NCBI GenBank assembly: GCA_004431415.1
Contig: QPMI01000054.1
Coordinates: 62,001-126,000 of the forward strand
Length of the DNA: 64,000 bases
Source of the DNA: Cyanophora paradoxa
Lineage: Eukaryota > Glaucocystophyceae > Cyanophorales > Cyanophoraceae
Reading direction: 5' to 3'
A program made the translations under genes and the position numbers. Positions within the stretch are counted from its first letter, which is position 1. Each line of letters starts with the position of its first letter. Below the pieces are notes generated by a model. The model ran no database searches and was not told the DNA's origin. It saw only the letters and a list, made by a program, of their open reading frames with translations. Positions 1-12,241 of the stretch are shown piece by piece.

Positions 1-1208
1 CCGGCGGTCCGCCGGGCGCTCGGGCCGGCGATCTTCCCGACGCCCGCGCGGGCCGCGGCGGCGCGGAATGACGAGGACTACTACAAGATCCTCGGGCGCG
101 CCCCGCCCTGGCGCCGCCGACGCTCCAGCCCCCGCCGGCTCACTGCGCCCCGCAGCGTCTCGCACGGCGCGTCGCTCAAGGAGATGAAGACGGCATTCCG
201 CTCCGCCGCCAAGAAGGTCCCGCCATCCCGCCCCGCCAACCGAGCCGCCCGGGAGCTCAGGGCGGGGGCGGGCAGCTGCACCCGGACGTGAACCCGTCGC
301 CCTCGGCGGCGGAGGAGTTCAAGCGCCTCCTCCGCGCCTACGAGACGCTCTCCGACCCAAAGGTCCGTCCGCTCACGCCCATGCCCCGATCCGCCGGGCG
401 CTTACGCGGGGCCGGCCCGGGCGGCACCGCAGGCCCGCCTCGCGTGGGAGGCCCAGCGCTCCCGCGGCCCCTACTCCTCCTCATCCCGCTCCTCCTCCTC
501 CTACGCCTCCTCCTCCTCGTCCTACAGCTACACGCCCCCGCCGCCCGTGCGCACGCGCCCCCTCGCACCTCTCCGGGATCCGCCCAGAATCGCTAATGGA
601 TGCCGCCGCGCAGGGCTCGTTCGATTCCTTCTGGGAGGATTTCCTCGGCGGGCCCGAGCCCGCCGAGCCCCTCGGTACCCCCCCCCCCGCCCCGCCGCTG
701 CAGCCGAGCCGCCTGTACCCCTCGCGTGAGATCCGCTCATCCCGCCGCCCGCCCTCCCCCTCCCCTCGCAGACGACGATTTCGGGCGCATCCTCAAGGGT
801 CCGCCCCGCACGGCCGTCGCGTCCGATCCGGGGCTCTCCTAACCGCGTACCCCCGCAGACCTCTTCTCCCAGGTCGACTCGAAGGGGGCGGGGAGCATCC
901 TGGAGGACTTCGTCTCGTTCTTCGAGAAGGTGATTGATGGTTGTTCGCGGGAGGGCCTGTCCCTTTTGGACTCCGTGTAGGCCGTCTTCAGTTCCAACGT
1001 CGAGTCTGACTCGCGACCGCCGCGCCGGCGGGGGCCGCAGGAGCTTCAGATCGACGAGGAGGGCGAGAAGCGGAGGCGGGAGGAGGAGGAGGCGCGGAGG
1101 CGCGCGCGGGCCGCCGCGCCGCCGCCGCCGCCGCCGCCGCCGCCCAAGAACACGGCGGCGGAGGTGGACGCCGAGCTGGCGGAGCTGAAGCGGAGGATGG
1201 GCAAGTAG
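1..1208 (+). CDS. DnaJ (J-domain) co-chaperone, probably organelle-targeted; 5' end missing
   Basis: Spliced exons give a J domain: DEDYYKILG (70-95), then SHGASLKEMKTAFRSAAKK (to 216), then LHPDVNPS and AYETLSDPK. The HPD motif that stimulates Hsp70 ATPase is intact. Introns lie at 96-155 (GC-AG, required by the frame) and 217-275 (GT-AG). Later exons encode a Ser/Tyr-rich linker, FDSFWEDFLGG, DDDFGRIL, LFSQVDSKGAGSILEDFV and a charged Glu/Arg tail with a proline run, ending GKRRMGK-like at the TAG at 1206. The reading frame stays open to base 1 as an Ala/Arg-rich stretch resembling a transit peptide before the J domain, so the true start lies upstream of the window. A plastid or mitochondrial Hsp70 partner is inferred; there is no zinc-finger region, so it is a type III-like J protein. 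Confidence 0.82.
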
Positions 1209-2006
1209 CGCCCCCGCGCCCGCCAGCCCAGCGGGGTAGCAAGAGTGTGCTTTTCAAAGCTTCGCGTGCCTAGCTACAGCCGCCCGGCCTGCCGCCTACC
1301 TTCAGGGACTGCCGCCTGAGGCGCGGCGCCGGCCGCGGCTGCGGTAGCCGGCGCCCGCCGCGCACACATGCGCAGGGTTGCGCAGGGTTGGATGAAGCGC
1401 TAGCGCTAGCATGCGCACGCTGCTTCGATTTCGTCCACCGAATCGACGCTAGCGCTTGATTTCAGCGCGAGGTGCACGTGCTGCATGACTCTGCTGAGCG
1501 GCCTGAGCAGCTCGAGCTCAGCCTCGAGCTCACGATCGGATCGGAGAACAATCGCGCTGGAGCCTGTGGTACCCCCGCCGGGCCGCGCGTGGTGACGTCG
1601 TCGGGAAAGCTGAAGGCCGGGCAACGTTTGGCGGGGCCGCAGGCCGCGGCTTCAGCCGGGCGCATCATCCCCGCGCATGTGCGGGCTGCAGCAGAGCCCT
1701 GGCAGAATGCGCTCCTGTCCTCCAGCAGCCTAGAGCTGGCAAACAAGAGGGGAGCAGGGGATCAACCGACCAACTTTGGGACCGGAGTAGTGCAGGCGTT
1801 GTCTCGACAAAGCTTCGAGCTTCTGAACGGCAGGCTCGTCTGCAGCTTAGACCTCAACGGCAGTGGCAGCTTAGAATCCCGACTCCCGAGCCTCCGAACT
1901 TGAGTCCGAAGGCCGAAGCTTGAGTCTGCGCGAGCGCAAGGAGAGCGTAGACCGAGGAGAGAAGAGCAGAAGCGCACTGCGTCTCGCGCGCGCGCGCGGG
2001 GCATCG
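1209..2006. other. Intergenic region between two + strand genes
   Basis: No convincing gene. There is an open frame over about 1472-1903 without an ATG start, recognisable domain or splice context. Around 1398-1412 lies a self-complementary GCTAGCGCTAGC-type stretch. The segment probably holds the 3' end of the DnaJ gene and the promoter of the next gene. Confidence 0.5.
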
Positions 2007-5000
2007 ATGGCGCCCACGCCCGAGGCCGGACACCCCGCCAGGCCGCACGAGCTCGCCAGCCGCTCGAGCTCTCAGGGGACCTCCGGGGCGCCCTTCCCGC
2101 ACAGCGACGAGGACGCCCCGCCGCCGCCGCTGACGCTCCACCGGCCCGTGCCGAGCTCGAGCAGCCTCGCCTCGGATGCCCCGCCCTCCCTCAAGCTGCG
2201 CCAGGGCGTCTCGCTGGTGGGCGCCTCGCCGGCCCCGCCAAAGCCGCAGCACCCGCTCCGCGTCGGGCGGGTCGAGCTCCTGGCCCCTCAGAAGTCCGCT
2301 CTCGGTGCGGGCGCGCGCCCCCCCTCGCCGGCCCGCGCCGCGCCACCCCGAGCGCCGCGGCAGCCGCAGACAAGGCGCCGGCGTGGGAGCGCGTGGAAGG
2401 CCAGGCGACGCTGGGCGCGCGGCTGCTAGGCGTCGGCTTGGGCGCCCCGTACCGCCTCCTCCTGCACGACGCCGAGGGGGCCGAGGCCGGCGGGGCCGCC
2501 GCGGGCCCTCCCCTGGGACGGCGCCGTCGTGCACGTCTCCCTCCGCCTCCTCGGCGCCGCCGCCGGCCAGCCCTCCGCGTCGCCCTCCGGCCCCGCCGCA
2601 GCCGAGAGCCCCCGGTGCGCCCGGACCCGATCCGCCCGCCCGCCACCGCCGCGCAGGCTCACCCCCCGCACGCGTGCAGCCGAAGCAGCCGGCGGGCGGG
2701 GCGGCGCTGGTTCGAATCGGCGGGGACGGCGTTTCGGTGGACGCGTTCAGCTTCGAGGCGCCGGCGCTCGCCGAGGCCGAGCTGCGCCTCGGCTGGCCCG
2801 ACGCGCCCAGAACCCCCATCTGCCGCGACCCCCTCGTCCTCCGCCTCGACTCCCGGTGCGCGCCTCCCCCTCCCCTTCCCTTCCTCTTCGTACCCGTCCC
2901 GACCCGCGCCGCAGCCGACCCAGCGACTTTGCGTCCTCGAGCTCCGATCCGGTGGGGTCCCTTCTCCCCCGGGGCTGCGTCCTCCTGACAGCCCCCCCGC
3001 CAGGCCTCCTACTCCCGCAAGCGCGCTGCACCCACGTTCCTCCCCACTACCCCCTCCCGGTCCGCCCCCCCCCCCCCGGGCTCCCCTTCTCCCCCCCCTT
3101 ACACCTCTGCTCGCAGAAGCCAACGACGGGTCGATGGGGAGGTGCCGCAACCCCTCCCCCTTCCCCTTCCCCCCCCCCCACCCCCCCCCCGCCCCCCCTC
3201 CTCGGGTTCTGAATGGCGTGCCCTCTCCCAGGACCAGGACCCGTCCGACCGCCTCGCGGACGCCTTCGGCTCTCTGATCATCGCCGCCCACGCGTTCGAG
3301 TGCGCGATCGGCGTACCACTGCAACGGGGCCGGGTTGACCGACTCCCGCCCCCCTCCTCCGCAGGGGCGCCGCGGGGCCGGAATTCGACGATCCGCTACC
3401 CCCCGACCCAGCGGATACCCCCCCGACGCTCTCCCCGCCCTTGGCGGTCGCCTCGTCGGGCCACCCGACGCCGGGGTCGCCCCGGGGGCCCGCCTCGCCC
3501 CCGAACCGCGGGGAGCCGCACCTCTACATCTTCTCCCATTTCCCCAACCTGGTCAACGACGTCGAGCTCGAACCCCTCTCCTCCATCCTCGAGATGGCCG
3601 AGGAGGGCACCTCCAAGGCGCCCCCCCGCCCGCCCGCCCCCGTACCCCCCGCGCCCCCGCCCCGCCCTCCAGCCAACGCGCACCCCCTTCCGCAGGGCCC
3701 CCGCGACGTCTTCACCGAAGCCAAGGCGCTCCTGAAGTGCGGTGGCCCCCTGCCGCTCCCCCCCGGCCCTCTCCGAACCGCCGCGCCCGCGCCCCGCAGT
3801 TCGATAGACGATCCGGGGGCGCCGGGGCCGGCCGGCGCACTCCCGCCCCTCGCCCCGGCCACAGCGGAGTGAGCCCCGCCCGCGCCCCCGCCCCCGGGCC
3901 GCGGCGTCACCGCACGCCCCGCAGGCCCTCCGACGTGGCCGAACCCGTCTCCCGCATCGTCTGGTGCGCGCGCGCCGGCGCCTCGCGACGGGCTGCCCCT
4001 CCCCCGCTGCCGCCGCCCACCGGGGCGCCCGCAGGGTGCACGACGCGGTACCCCCCTACCTCCTCTCCAGCGACGCCGAGCGCATGCGCCTCGTCGCCCA
4101 CGTCGAATCCGTGCGGGGCCGCTTTCCAGCGTGGCCGCCCGCCCGCCCCGACGGCCGCCCCAGGCGCGGGCCGAGGCGGAGTCCGATGGTCCGGTAACCC
4201 TCTCGCCCGGAGCCGAACCCGAGGGCGGCCTGGGCGCCCTTGCCAAGGCCCTGGCCAACCCCTACCTTCTTGATACCCCCCTCTTCGCCTCCCGGGGGGG
4301 ACGGGAGCTCTTCCTTCGCCATATGTACGCCCTTGTACGGCTCGCGCGTACCCCGGCGCTGGTCCGCTGCTCCCGTCGCCCCTCTCCACCCTTTCTTCGA
4401 TGGCCGATCGCGTGTACCCCCTTAGGCGCTGTCGGTGGTGCAGTTTCTCTTCGACGAGCTCACGCGCGCGTGCGCCGTACCCCCCTTCCCCCTGGACCCC
4501 CCGGGGCGATGCCGTACCCCCCCCCCCCCCCGAAGGACGATCAAGTACACCTCCGTGCGCGACGTGGTCGCCCACGTGAACCACTGCGCGACGTTCTGCT
4601 ACTCCTTCGGCGTCGAGGAGGTACCCCCCGCCCCGAACAGATCAAATCCCGTACCCCCCGCTCCCTCCCTCTCCGACCCGCTTATCTCCCCCCCCCCCCC
4701 CCCCCCCCAGATGATGGTGACGACGGACCTGCTCCTCATCGCCCCCAAAATGTACCATCAGGTGCCGTACCCCCCTACAAGCCGCCCCCTTCCCCTCACC
4801 CCGCTACCCCCGCAGCTGTCGGAGGCGGCGCTCGCGACGGCGGCGCTCCGCCGTGACGAGGCGAGTGGGGTCGTATCCGGCCGCCCCCCCTCCCCCTCCC
4901 CCCAAAACCTCATGACGGGGGTGCGCGCGTGCGGGGGGCCAGGCGGCGGAGGGGTACGTGGAGGCGCTGTACCTGCGGGCGTGCGTGGCCTTCGTGGAGC

Positions 5001-6699
5001 ACCGGCTGGAGGACGCCGCCGCCCCCCTCTTCGAGGCGCGCCGCCCCGCCCCCTTTCCCCCGCCGAGCCCCCTCACGCGCTCCCCCCACGGCAGGCGTGG
5101 AGCGTGCTGATCAGGGCCTCGCGGACGCCGTGCCGCCAGGAGGCCCGCCTCGTCCGCTTCCTCGCCTCCATCCACCGCGCGCCCCGCCCCTTCTCCGCCC
5201 CTCCTCCATCTCGCCCGCCCTCTGAGGGGGCGGGGCGGGGCAGTGTTCGCGGGGAAGCTGGATCTCGCCGACCACTTCCTCTCCCGCACCTACTGGTTCT
5301 CCGAGGAGGACGACGACATCATGCTCGTGCGCGACCGTGGCGGAGGGGCGCGCCGGGCGCCGCGCCCGCGCCCGCGCCTGACCGCCCGCCCGCACGCGAC
5401 GGGCGCCGCAGGAGGTCGACGCGACGCAGTCACACCGTGCGCTTGCCCGGCCGCCCCTACCCCTTCCGCTCTCCCCCGCCCCCGCCGAGGCGCGCCGCCT
5501 CGCCGCGCAGTGGTGAAGGCGAGCCTGGAGAAGCGGGGGGCGGAGATGCTGCGCCTCTCCGTCCGGTCCATCGAGCTCGCCTCCCGCCTCCGCACCCCGC
5601 TCCCGTGCGTGGGGCCCCGCCCTGCCCCGCCGCGCCCCCGTACTCCGTGCCCGGCTGACCAGCGCGCGCGCGCGGGCGGCGGCAGGCGGGTCATGCTCAG
5701 GCTCATCGTCGTGCGTGCACCGGGCGGGGCGCGACTCGAGGTCGGACTGACGCGCCGCGCCTCGCCCCACGCCCGCACTGCAGAGCAAGTGCTACTCCCT
5801 TGTGCGGCTACGTGCGCCGTAACCCCCGCTCTGTCCCTCCCCACCCCCTCACTCCCCACCCCTCACTCCCCCCCCCCCCCCCCCCCCGCCCCCACCCCCC
5901 CACCCCCAGGGCGGTTCACGGCGGCCTTCCGGGTCTTCAAGGAGGCCCTCGAGCACGCCAAGGCCCACGACCTCCTCGCCTACGCCGACTTCGACGGGTA
6001 CGCCTTTCCCGAGGAGCTTCCCGGGGCTGGGGCGGGGTATGTGTACGGGGTTCCGACGGGGCCGCCGGCGCCGCAGGGTGAACTACTCGCGGATCTGGTG
6101 GTGGCGGGGGTGCGCATGCGCCGCCCCGGCCCCGCCGGGTTCCTGTCCCCCTCTCGCGAACCGGGCACCCCAGGGCGACGCTGGCCCCCTCGGCGATGCT
6201 GAGCCTCGTGAAGGCGTGGACCTTCGTCACCCGCGTCGCCGACCCCAAGTGCTCTACCCCCTCCCCCCCCCCCCCCCCCGGCCACCCGCGCTTCGTACCC
6301 CCCGCCTGACCCCCCTCCCCCTCCCCCTCTCCAGGTGCACGACGCCGCAGCAGGCGCACCTGCTGTGGGCGTACGGCGACATCCTCCTGCGGGTCGGGCG
6401 CCACAAGAACGCCGCCGCCGCCCTCGCCCAGAGCCTCCAGGCCCGTACCCCGTACCCCCCCTCCGCCCAACGAACTCACGTACTCCGCTTGCAGGAGTAC
6501 GCCAAGTTCGAGCACATGTTCCCCCCGAACTGCCCGCGCCTGCAGGTCCGCCCGTGCCCCTTCCCTCCAGATCTCGCCGGCGCAGGCGGGGCCGAGCGGG
6601 GCGGGGCGGGGCGGGCGGGGGCAGCGGGTGCGGGACGCGCTGCGGCGGGCGCTGGCGGGCCTCGAGGCGGGGCCCCTCGTCTACCAGCCCGCATCGTAG
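2007..6699 (+). CDS. Large unidentified, mostly alpha-helical protein, many short exons
   Basis: A chain of short exons on the + strand is separated by introns often starting GTACCCCC and ending in pyrimidine-rich CAG. The ATG at 2007 opens a Pro/Ser-rich N-terminus; the stop is the TAG at 6697. Recognisable exon peptides in order include APAWERVEGQATLGARLLG, DRLADAFGSLIIAAHAFEC (about 3250), FPNLVNDVELEPLSSILEM (3540), FLFDELTRACA (4440), VRDVVAHVNHCATFCYSFG (4555), GKLDLADHFLSRTYWFSEE (5250), SLEKRGAEMLRLSVRSIEL (5520), FTAAFRVFKEALEHAKAHD (5915), LLWAYGDILLRVGRHKNAA (6360) and EYAKFEHMFPPNCPRLQ (6497). The later parts look like TPR-type helical repeats. I do not recognise the family; a scaffold or ciliary TPR protein is only a guess. 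Some exon borders and the single-gene assignment are uncertain. Confidence 0.6.
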
Positions 6700-6989
6700 C
6701 CCTTCTCCAGGGCCCAGGCGGGCCAGGCCTCTTCTCTTGATTCAAGGACCGTCGGCACGATCATCGGATCGGATCGGATTTAATGCTATTCGCGGGGGAA
6801 AGTGTATTCTTTGGGCAGTGTATTGAGTATTTCATGTACATTCTTGCTTTCGCTAGATATGAATCTCGTTCGCCGCCATTGATAGGAAACTTTCATTCTC
6901 AAGACGCTTGAGAACTTTTCAGACGGCTAGCGGCTCTTAGCAGCTAGCAGCAAAATCGATTCGAATTCAAAATCTCGAACTTATATATA

Positions 6990-9900
6990 TCAATAACTTG
7001 AGCTCACCGAGAACTCCAACTCTACGGCGCGCGCCGCGCACCTGCGGGCGCTTCGAACTCGAGGACAAGGCGCTCCGAGGGCCGGCGGCGGGGCGGGCGC
7101 GCACGCGCGGCGGAAGAGCTCGTGGCGCTCGACGGTCCAGCCGAGGAGGGGCACGTCGAGGACGGCGAGGCGCCGCAGGGGGCCGCACGTCTCCACGAAC
7201 TCGAAGAGGCCTTAGGGGGCGAGGCGGCTCTCAGCGGGCGCTAAGCTTGAGGCCTGGAACTCGAGGGGGCGCGCGCGCGGCCGCACCGGAGGCGGAGACG
7301 TCGCGCATCGCGTCGAGCGTGAGGGAGCTGCGAGGCGCAAGTTAGAACTCTAGTGAGGCATGCACACACGGGGCGGCGGAGCGGTGCGCACCGGAGGGCG
7401 GTGCAGCAAGCGGCGATGCAGCGCAGGTCCTCGTCGCTGACCCCGCCCGGGGCCCTCAGGTCGGGGGCCCCCAGCTCCAGCGCCCGCAGCCTGCGGAGCT
7501 CGGGAGCGCGCGTCGGGGCGGCGCGCAGCCGGCGCGTACGTGGGCCCCGCTGCGTAGAGAAGGGGCCGCAGCCAGGAGGCCTCGATCGCCGTCGACTGCG
7601 CCGCCCGTTGGCGCGCACGCCGAGGGGGAGGTGGAGGCGGAGGGGGGTACCCGGAGCATGCGGAAGGCCTCGAGGGCGCAGACACCGCCGGCGAGGCGCC
7701 GCAGGGCCCACGCCGGCACGTCCCCTGCCCCCGCGGCCCCCACCCTCCGCCCTCAGACGTCGGCGGGGCGGAGAAGGAGACGGACCCAGTCCTCGCGAAC
7801 GAGCGAGCGAGCGAGCGAGCGGACCGGGGAGGATGTCGGAGAGGGAGAGGGTGCGGAGGGTGCGCGCGCTCCGGTCCAGCAGCCGCGGCACAAGGTCGCC
7901 CTCCTGGCGCCCCCGGCCGGGCCCCGCTCGGGCTCCAGCGGCAGCGGAACGCGGGGGGCGCACGCTGGGGCGGAGGCCGTCGGCCCGAAGGGCGACGAGG
8001 CTGTGCGTCGCGACGGCCTCCGGCCCCAGCAGCCTGCGCGTCCACGCACCCCGAGGCCGGCGTCAGGGGCGCCGGCCGAGGCGCGTTCGTCAGCTCGGGC
8101 GCGTCCACGCACGCGCGCTCGCCGGCGGCCCCCTCGACGAACTGCGCGGGCGGTCGAAGGCGAGGCGTCGGCACCCCGTCGGCCCGTCAAAGGCCAGCGC
8201 GGGGCGCGCGCACGCTGGCGTCGGCGATGTCGAGCTCCGTGAGGCACGCGAGGCCACGCCAGTCCAGGCCCTGCACCGGCGCTTGGGAGGGGGAGGCGAG
8301 GGCCGGCCGGGCGGGCGGGGGCGGGCCTGGGTGCGGAGCTGGCAGTCGGAGACGTCGAGGGCCACGAGGGCGGCCCCCGGGCCCCCGGCGCCCCGCATCT
8401 GGCCCAGGTCCACTTCCCCGACCCTCTGCCACGAGCTGGAACTCAAGGCACGGGCGGGCGGGCGGCCCGGTGCGGCCCGGGGCCGGCACCCTGAGGGCGA
8501 GGCGGCGGAGGCGGGGCCCGGCGAGGCCGGCGGCGCGGAGGGCGCGGCCGTCCCCGGCCGTGAAGGGCTGCAGCAGCTCCGGGTCCTCGCAGTGCCGCTG
8601 CCGGGTCGACGTGGCATCAGAGCGCTCGGGTGTCTATGGGATCCGACGAGGGGCGGGGCGCGCGCCTCGGTGTCGGGGATCATCTTGCAGCTGCGCACGC
8701 GGCGGCGGCCGCGGCAGCGCGGTGAGATGAGGCGGGGCGGGCTCACCTCGAGGCGGGCCCCGCGCACCGGGAGAGGTCGAGGGCGAGCAGGGGGCACTCG
8801 GGGGCGCCGGCGCGGAGGGCTCGGAGGGCTCGGTGCAGGCCCAGCGTCTCCGACGAGCCTGCAAAGGAGACCTGGGGGCAGCTGTCGATGAGATGGGGGG
8901 CGGGGCGGGGCGTGGCGGGGGTGCGCGACCTCCTCGAGGCGGGGGCAGGCGGCGAGGCTCGCGGCGAAGGCCCGCGCGGAGCCCTCCGCAGCGGCCTGCC
9001 GCGCGGACGCGATCGGGCGTGCGGGGCGGGGCGGAGGGGCGGGGACGGCGCTCGCCTGGCTTGCGCCCAGGCGGGCGAGGGCGATGCCGGCCGGCTGCAT
9101 CCAGACCCTGCCGGGATCCGGGGCGGCCTTCGAATTCGCAAGCGGTGTCAGGTCTGGCGGAAGAGCACGGGCGGGAGGAGCGGCCTCACTGGAAAAGGGG
9201 GAGGGAGCACGACGTGGAGGTGACTGTCGCCCTGCGCCTGATCCGGGGTCGGTGCCACTGAGGGCGAGGGAAGGGACGGGAGGGCGCCACCGCCTCGGTC
9301 GCCGCGCGCAGGGCAAGGCAGGGCCGGTGAAGGGCCACGCGCAGCTTCCTGCGGCCGCCGCCGGTCCCCCGGGGCCCGGCCCGTCTGAGGTGGGGGGAGG
9401 AAGCCGGCGGCACCGCAATCGAGGGGACGAGTCGCCGAGGCTGCGCGACGCCCATCCCGCATCGGCCGAGCGGACCGAAGATCAAGGTGCGGCGGGCGAG
9501 AGCGGCACCGGAAGAGGCGGTAGGGGAGCCACGCGGCGGCCCCCGCCACGTCCAGCTCCCTGCAGCGAGGCCCTCGTCATTAGGCCCGGGTGAGCTCGAC
9601 GGGGATACGCGCGCACTCGAGGAGGGGGCAGGCCTCGAGCACCCCCGCGACGCAGTCCGCCTCGCGTACCCCCCCGTAGAGCCGCGCGACCTCCCAGTCG
9701 ACAGCTGCGGGGTACAGCTTCGGAGGGGAGGGGGAGCAGGCTGCGGGGGGGGAGGGGGGTACGGCAGGAGGCCTCGGGGGAGACGGCGATGTCGATGTCC
9801 TCGAGGGCGGGGCAGGAGCGCGCCAGGCACGCCAGCACGTCCGCGCACCTGCCGGTTTGCGGGGGTAAGGCTCGGCCGGCTGTCGGGCGCGGTCGGGCGC

Positions 9901-11892
9901 GCCTCGGATCGCCGGCGAGACGGAGGCGCCGCAGGGAGCGGCTTTGGACTTGGAGGGGGCCCAGAAACCTGCAGGTGGGCGCCCGGGATCAAATCTAGGG
10001 CGCGGCGGGCCCTCGATCCAAAGGCCACGCACGTGAAGGGTGGCCCGTGCGCGTAGTCGGCGTCGGGCTGCGCGGCGTATTAGAAGGTAGAAGGAGTGGA
10101 GGGTACAGAGTCGGGCGGGTTGGGGGCCTCTGGAGTGAAGCGCGGGGGGGGCTCCCGGCGTATCGGGACGCGGTACCGCGAGCGGGGCCGGGGCCCGAAT
10201 TCGAAGTCGCGCTCCACGGCCGCCGGGTCGCCCTGGACGGCGCGGCCGTACGCCCGTGAGGCCGCGAGCGTGAGACCGAGGGGAAACTAAAGGGGACCTG
10301 GGCGGTATCGAACACGAGCCCCGCGTTGGAGCGGGCCCAGAAGCGGAGGTCCTCGAGCCAAGGGCACTGGAATCCCTTTAGGGCGGCCCTTCTGCAGGGA
10401 GGGCGGGGGCGGGAGGGGTACGTCTGTATCGCGGAGAGTCCTGTAGGACTGTAGGGCGCTCGAGTAGTCCCCTGGGGCAGGGGACGCTGAGGGCAGGGGT
10501 ACGAGCGCGGGACAGGAAGGACGGAGGGCTCACCCTGGGAGGGGGCGGGCGATCCCCCGCCCCTCCTGACCATGGATTCGAACCTGCGACCGCGTCAGGC
10601 GCGGCAGGCGGGAGGGGTACAACCGGCGCACCAGCCCTCGCGCGTCTTCGGCGGCTGGCCCATCTCCTTGCTGAACGGGGCGGGTTATGGGTACGGGGTA
10701 GCAGCGAGGGGGGGGTACGCGGACAGGGCGACGCGACGGAGGGAGGGCAAAGCGGCGCCCATCGCCTCGAAGGTGGATCGCCGCAGGGGTACCACGTCCT
10801 CCAGATCCAGCATCTGGTGGAGAGGGAGGTAAAAGACGCAGGCGAGAGGAGGGGGGGGGGCTGGAGTAGGGGCGCGGGCCTGGACGAGGGGGTACGAATC
10901 CACGAGGCGGCGGGCGAAGCGGTCGTTCGCGGGGCTCCGCATCGAAAGGCCATACAGCATAGCCTGGGGCGGCGCATGGGCGGAGATGAGGAGGAAAACA
11001 GTTCGCAACAGGGCGGGGGTACGGGATGCGAACCCGGGCCTCCAGAATGCATGCGAGCGTCGGGGGGTCTCCTTTCTTTCGATAGAGCCGTAGCGCCGCC
11101 TTGTCGGCGAAGTCGTCCTAGGGGTACGCCTCAGCCAGGCGGAACGGGACGGGCGGCGCGCGGGCCGGGAGTTGCCTGTTCGGGGGGCGGGGGCGGCTGG
11201 TCGGCGCCGAGGGAGGCGGGTACGAGGCGCGCGGCCGTGTGGGGTCCCTCGGCGACGACGAACTCGAGGATCCGAGAGCGCAGCAGCGGGCTCGCCTGCG
11301 GTCGCGCTTGGCGGGGCGGAGGGAGGAGAATCGAAAGAGGGCCGGGGGCGGGGGCGGGGGAGCCGCGCACGCGGGCGAACTGCAGGACGGAGGCGAGGGT
11401 CGGGAGGAAGCTTACGATCTCCCTCAGGACGTTATCGGGCAGGTCTGCGCGGAGCGCGCCGCGCGAACCCCCGGTCGCTCAGGAAACTTAAGTTTCAGAC
11501 GAAGGCGCAGGCTTAGGCGCAGGCGCAGGGATAGCACGGCCGGGCACCTTCGATCTGCGCGCGCTTCCCGCTTCGTTCGCTCTTCAGAGCGCTCTCGGCC
11601 TCCTTTAAGCGCTTGCTCTGCGCGCTCCAGATGCAGGCATCAGCCCGGGATGAGCCCCGCGCCTTGCGGGGCGGACCTTGCGGGTCGCCTCGTCGTCCTC
11701 AGCCGACAGCTGTCCGACGATGGACTCCGCCTGCTCGCGATCCGCGCCTGCGAGCGTTCACTTCACACGTTCACTTCGCCGAGCTCCAGCGCGGGCCGCA
11801 CCGAGGTCGAGCAGGCTGCGCACGATGTTCGCCGGCTTTTCTCCGTCGCGCAGCATCGTCGAGCATATCTCGCGGATCGTCTCGGCGTCCAT
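6990..11892 (-). CDS. F-box / leucine-rich-repeat protein
   Basis: On the minus strand the ATG at 11892 opens MDAETIREICSTMLRDG. Spliced exons continue through an acidic/basic helix (DREQAESIVGQLSAED, then SKRLKEAESALKSERSGK) into a clear F-box, LPDNVLREIVSFLPTLASV (about 11440). Downstream exons carry leucine-rich repeats: LRSRILEFVVAEG, EAMGAALPSLRRVALSAYP, CPWLEDLRFWARSNAG, LARSCPALEDIDIAVS, LVALDVSDCQL, LTELDIADASV, LRRLRALELGAPDLRAPGG and CGPLRRLAVLDVPLLGW. By family knowledge the F-box binds Skp1 in an SCF ubiquitin ligase and the LRR horseshoe selects substrates. The stop is at 6990, or 6967 if a last intron is used. Introns carry GGGGGTAC on the + strand, the mirror of GTACCCCC. The neighbouring SKA1 gene starts divergently 350 bp away. 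Confidence 0.75.
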
Positions 11893-12241
11893 TGCGTGTG
11901 TGTAGCTCTACTGCGCTGCTCTGGATCTTTTATACAGCTGTGCGCGCGTGCATACGCGTGCCTCTGCGACGGCCGGGAGCAGTTCAGCAAATGCCTTACA
12001 GACGTCGCGTACCCCCCCGAACCACCTTCTGTGACCTTCAAACGCGAGAAGCGCCCGGTGCTGCGAGCTCGCGCACACATATTGAGATCAGCAAAGGCAC
12101 CTTTACCAGACGGCACCAGGTCGGCCGGGCATCTGGGGCTAGCCGTTGCTGTTCGAGCTCTCGCAGCGCGTAAGCACGGCGGGTTCTAGATCTGGTGCTG
12201 TAAGACGGGCCAGCAGTATCATACGTGTCTGGAGCACTCAG

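Noticed and set aside
1472-1903. 143-codon + strand open frame between the DnaJ gene and the next gene
   Set aside because: It starts at GTG and shows no domain, paralogue or splice context.
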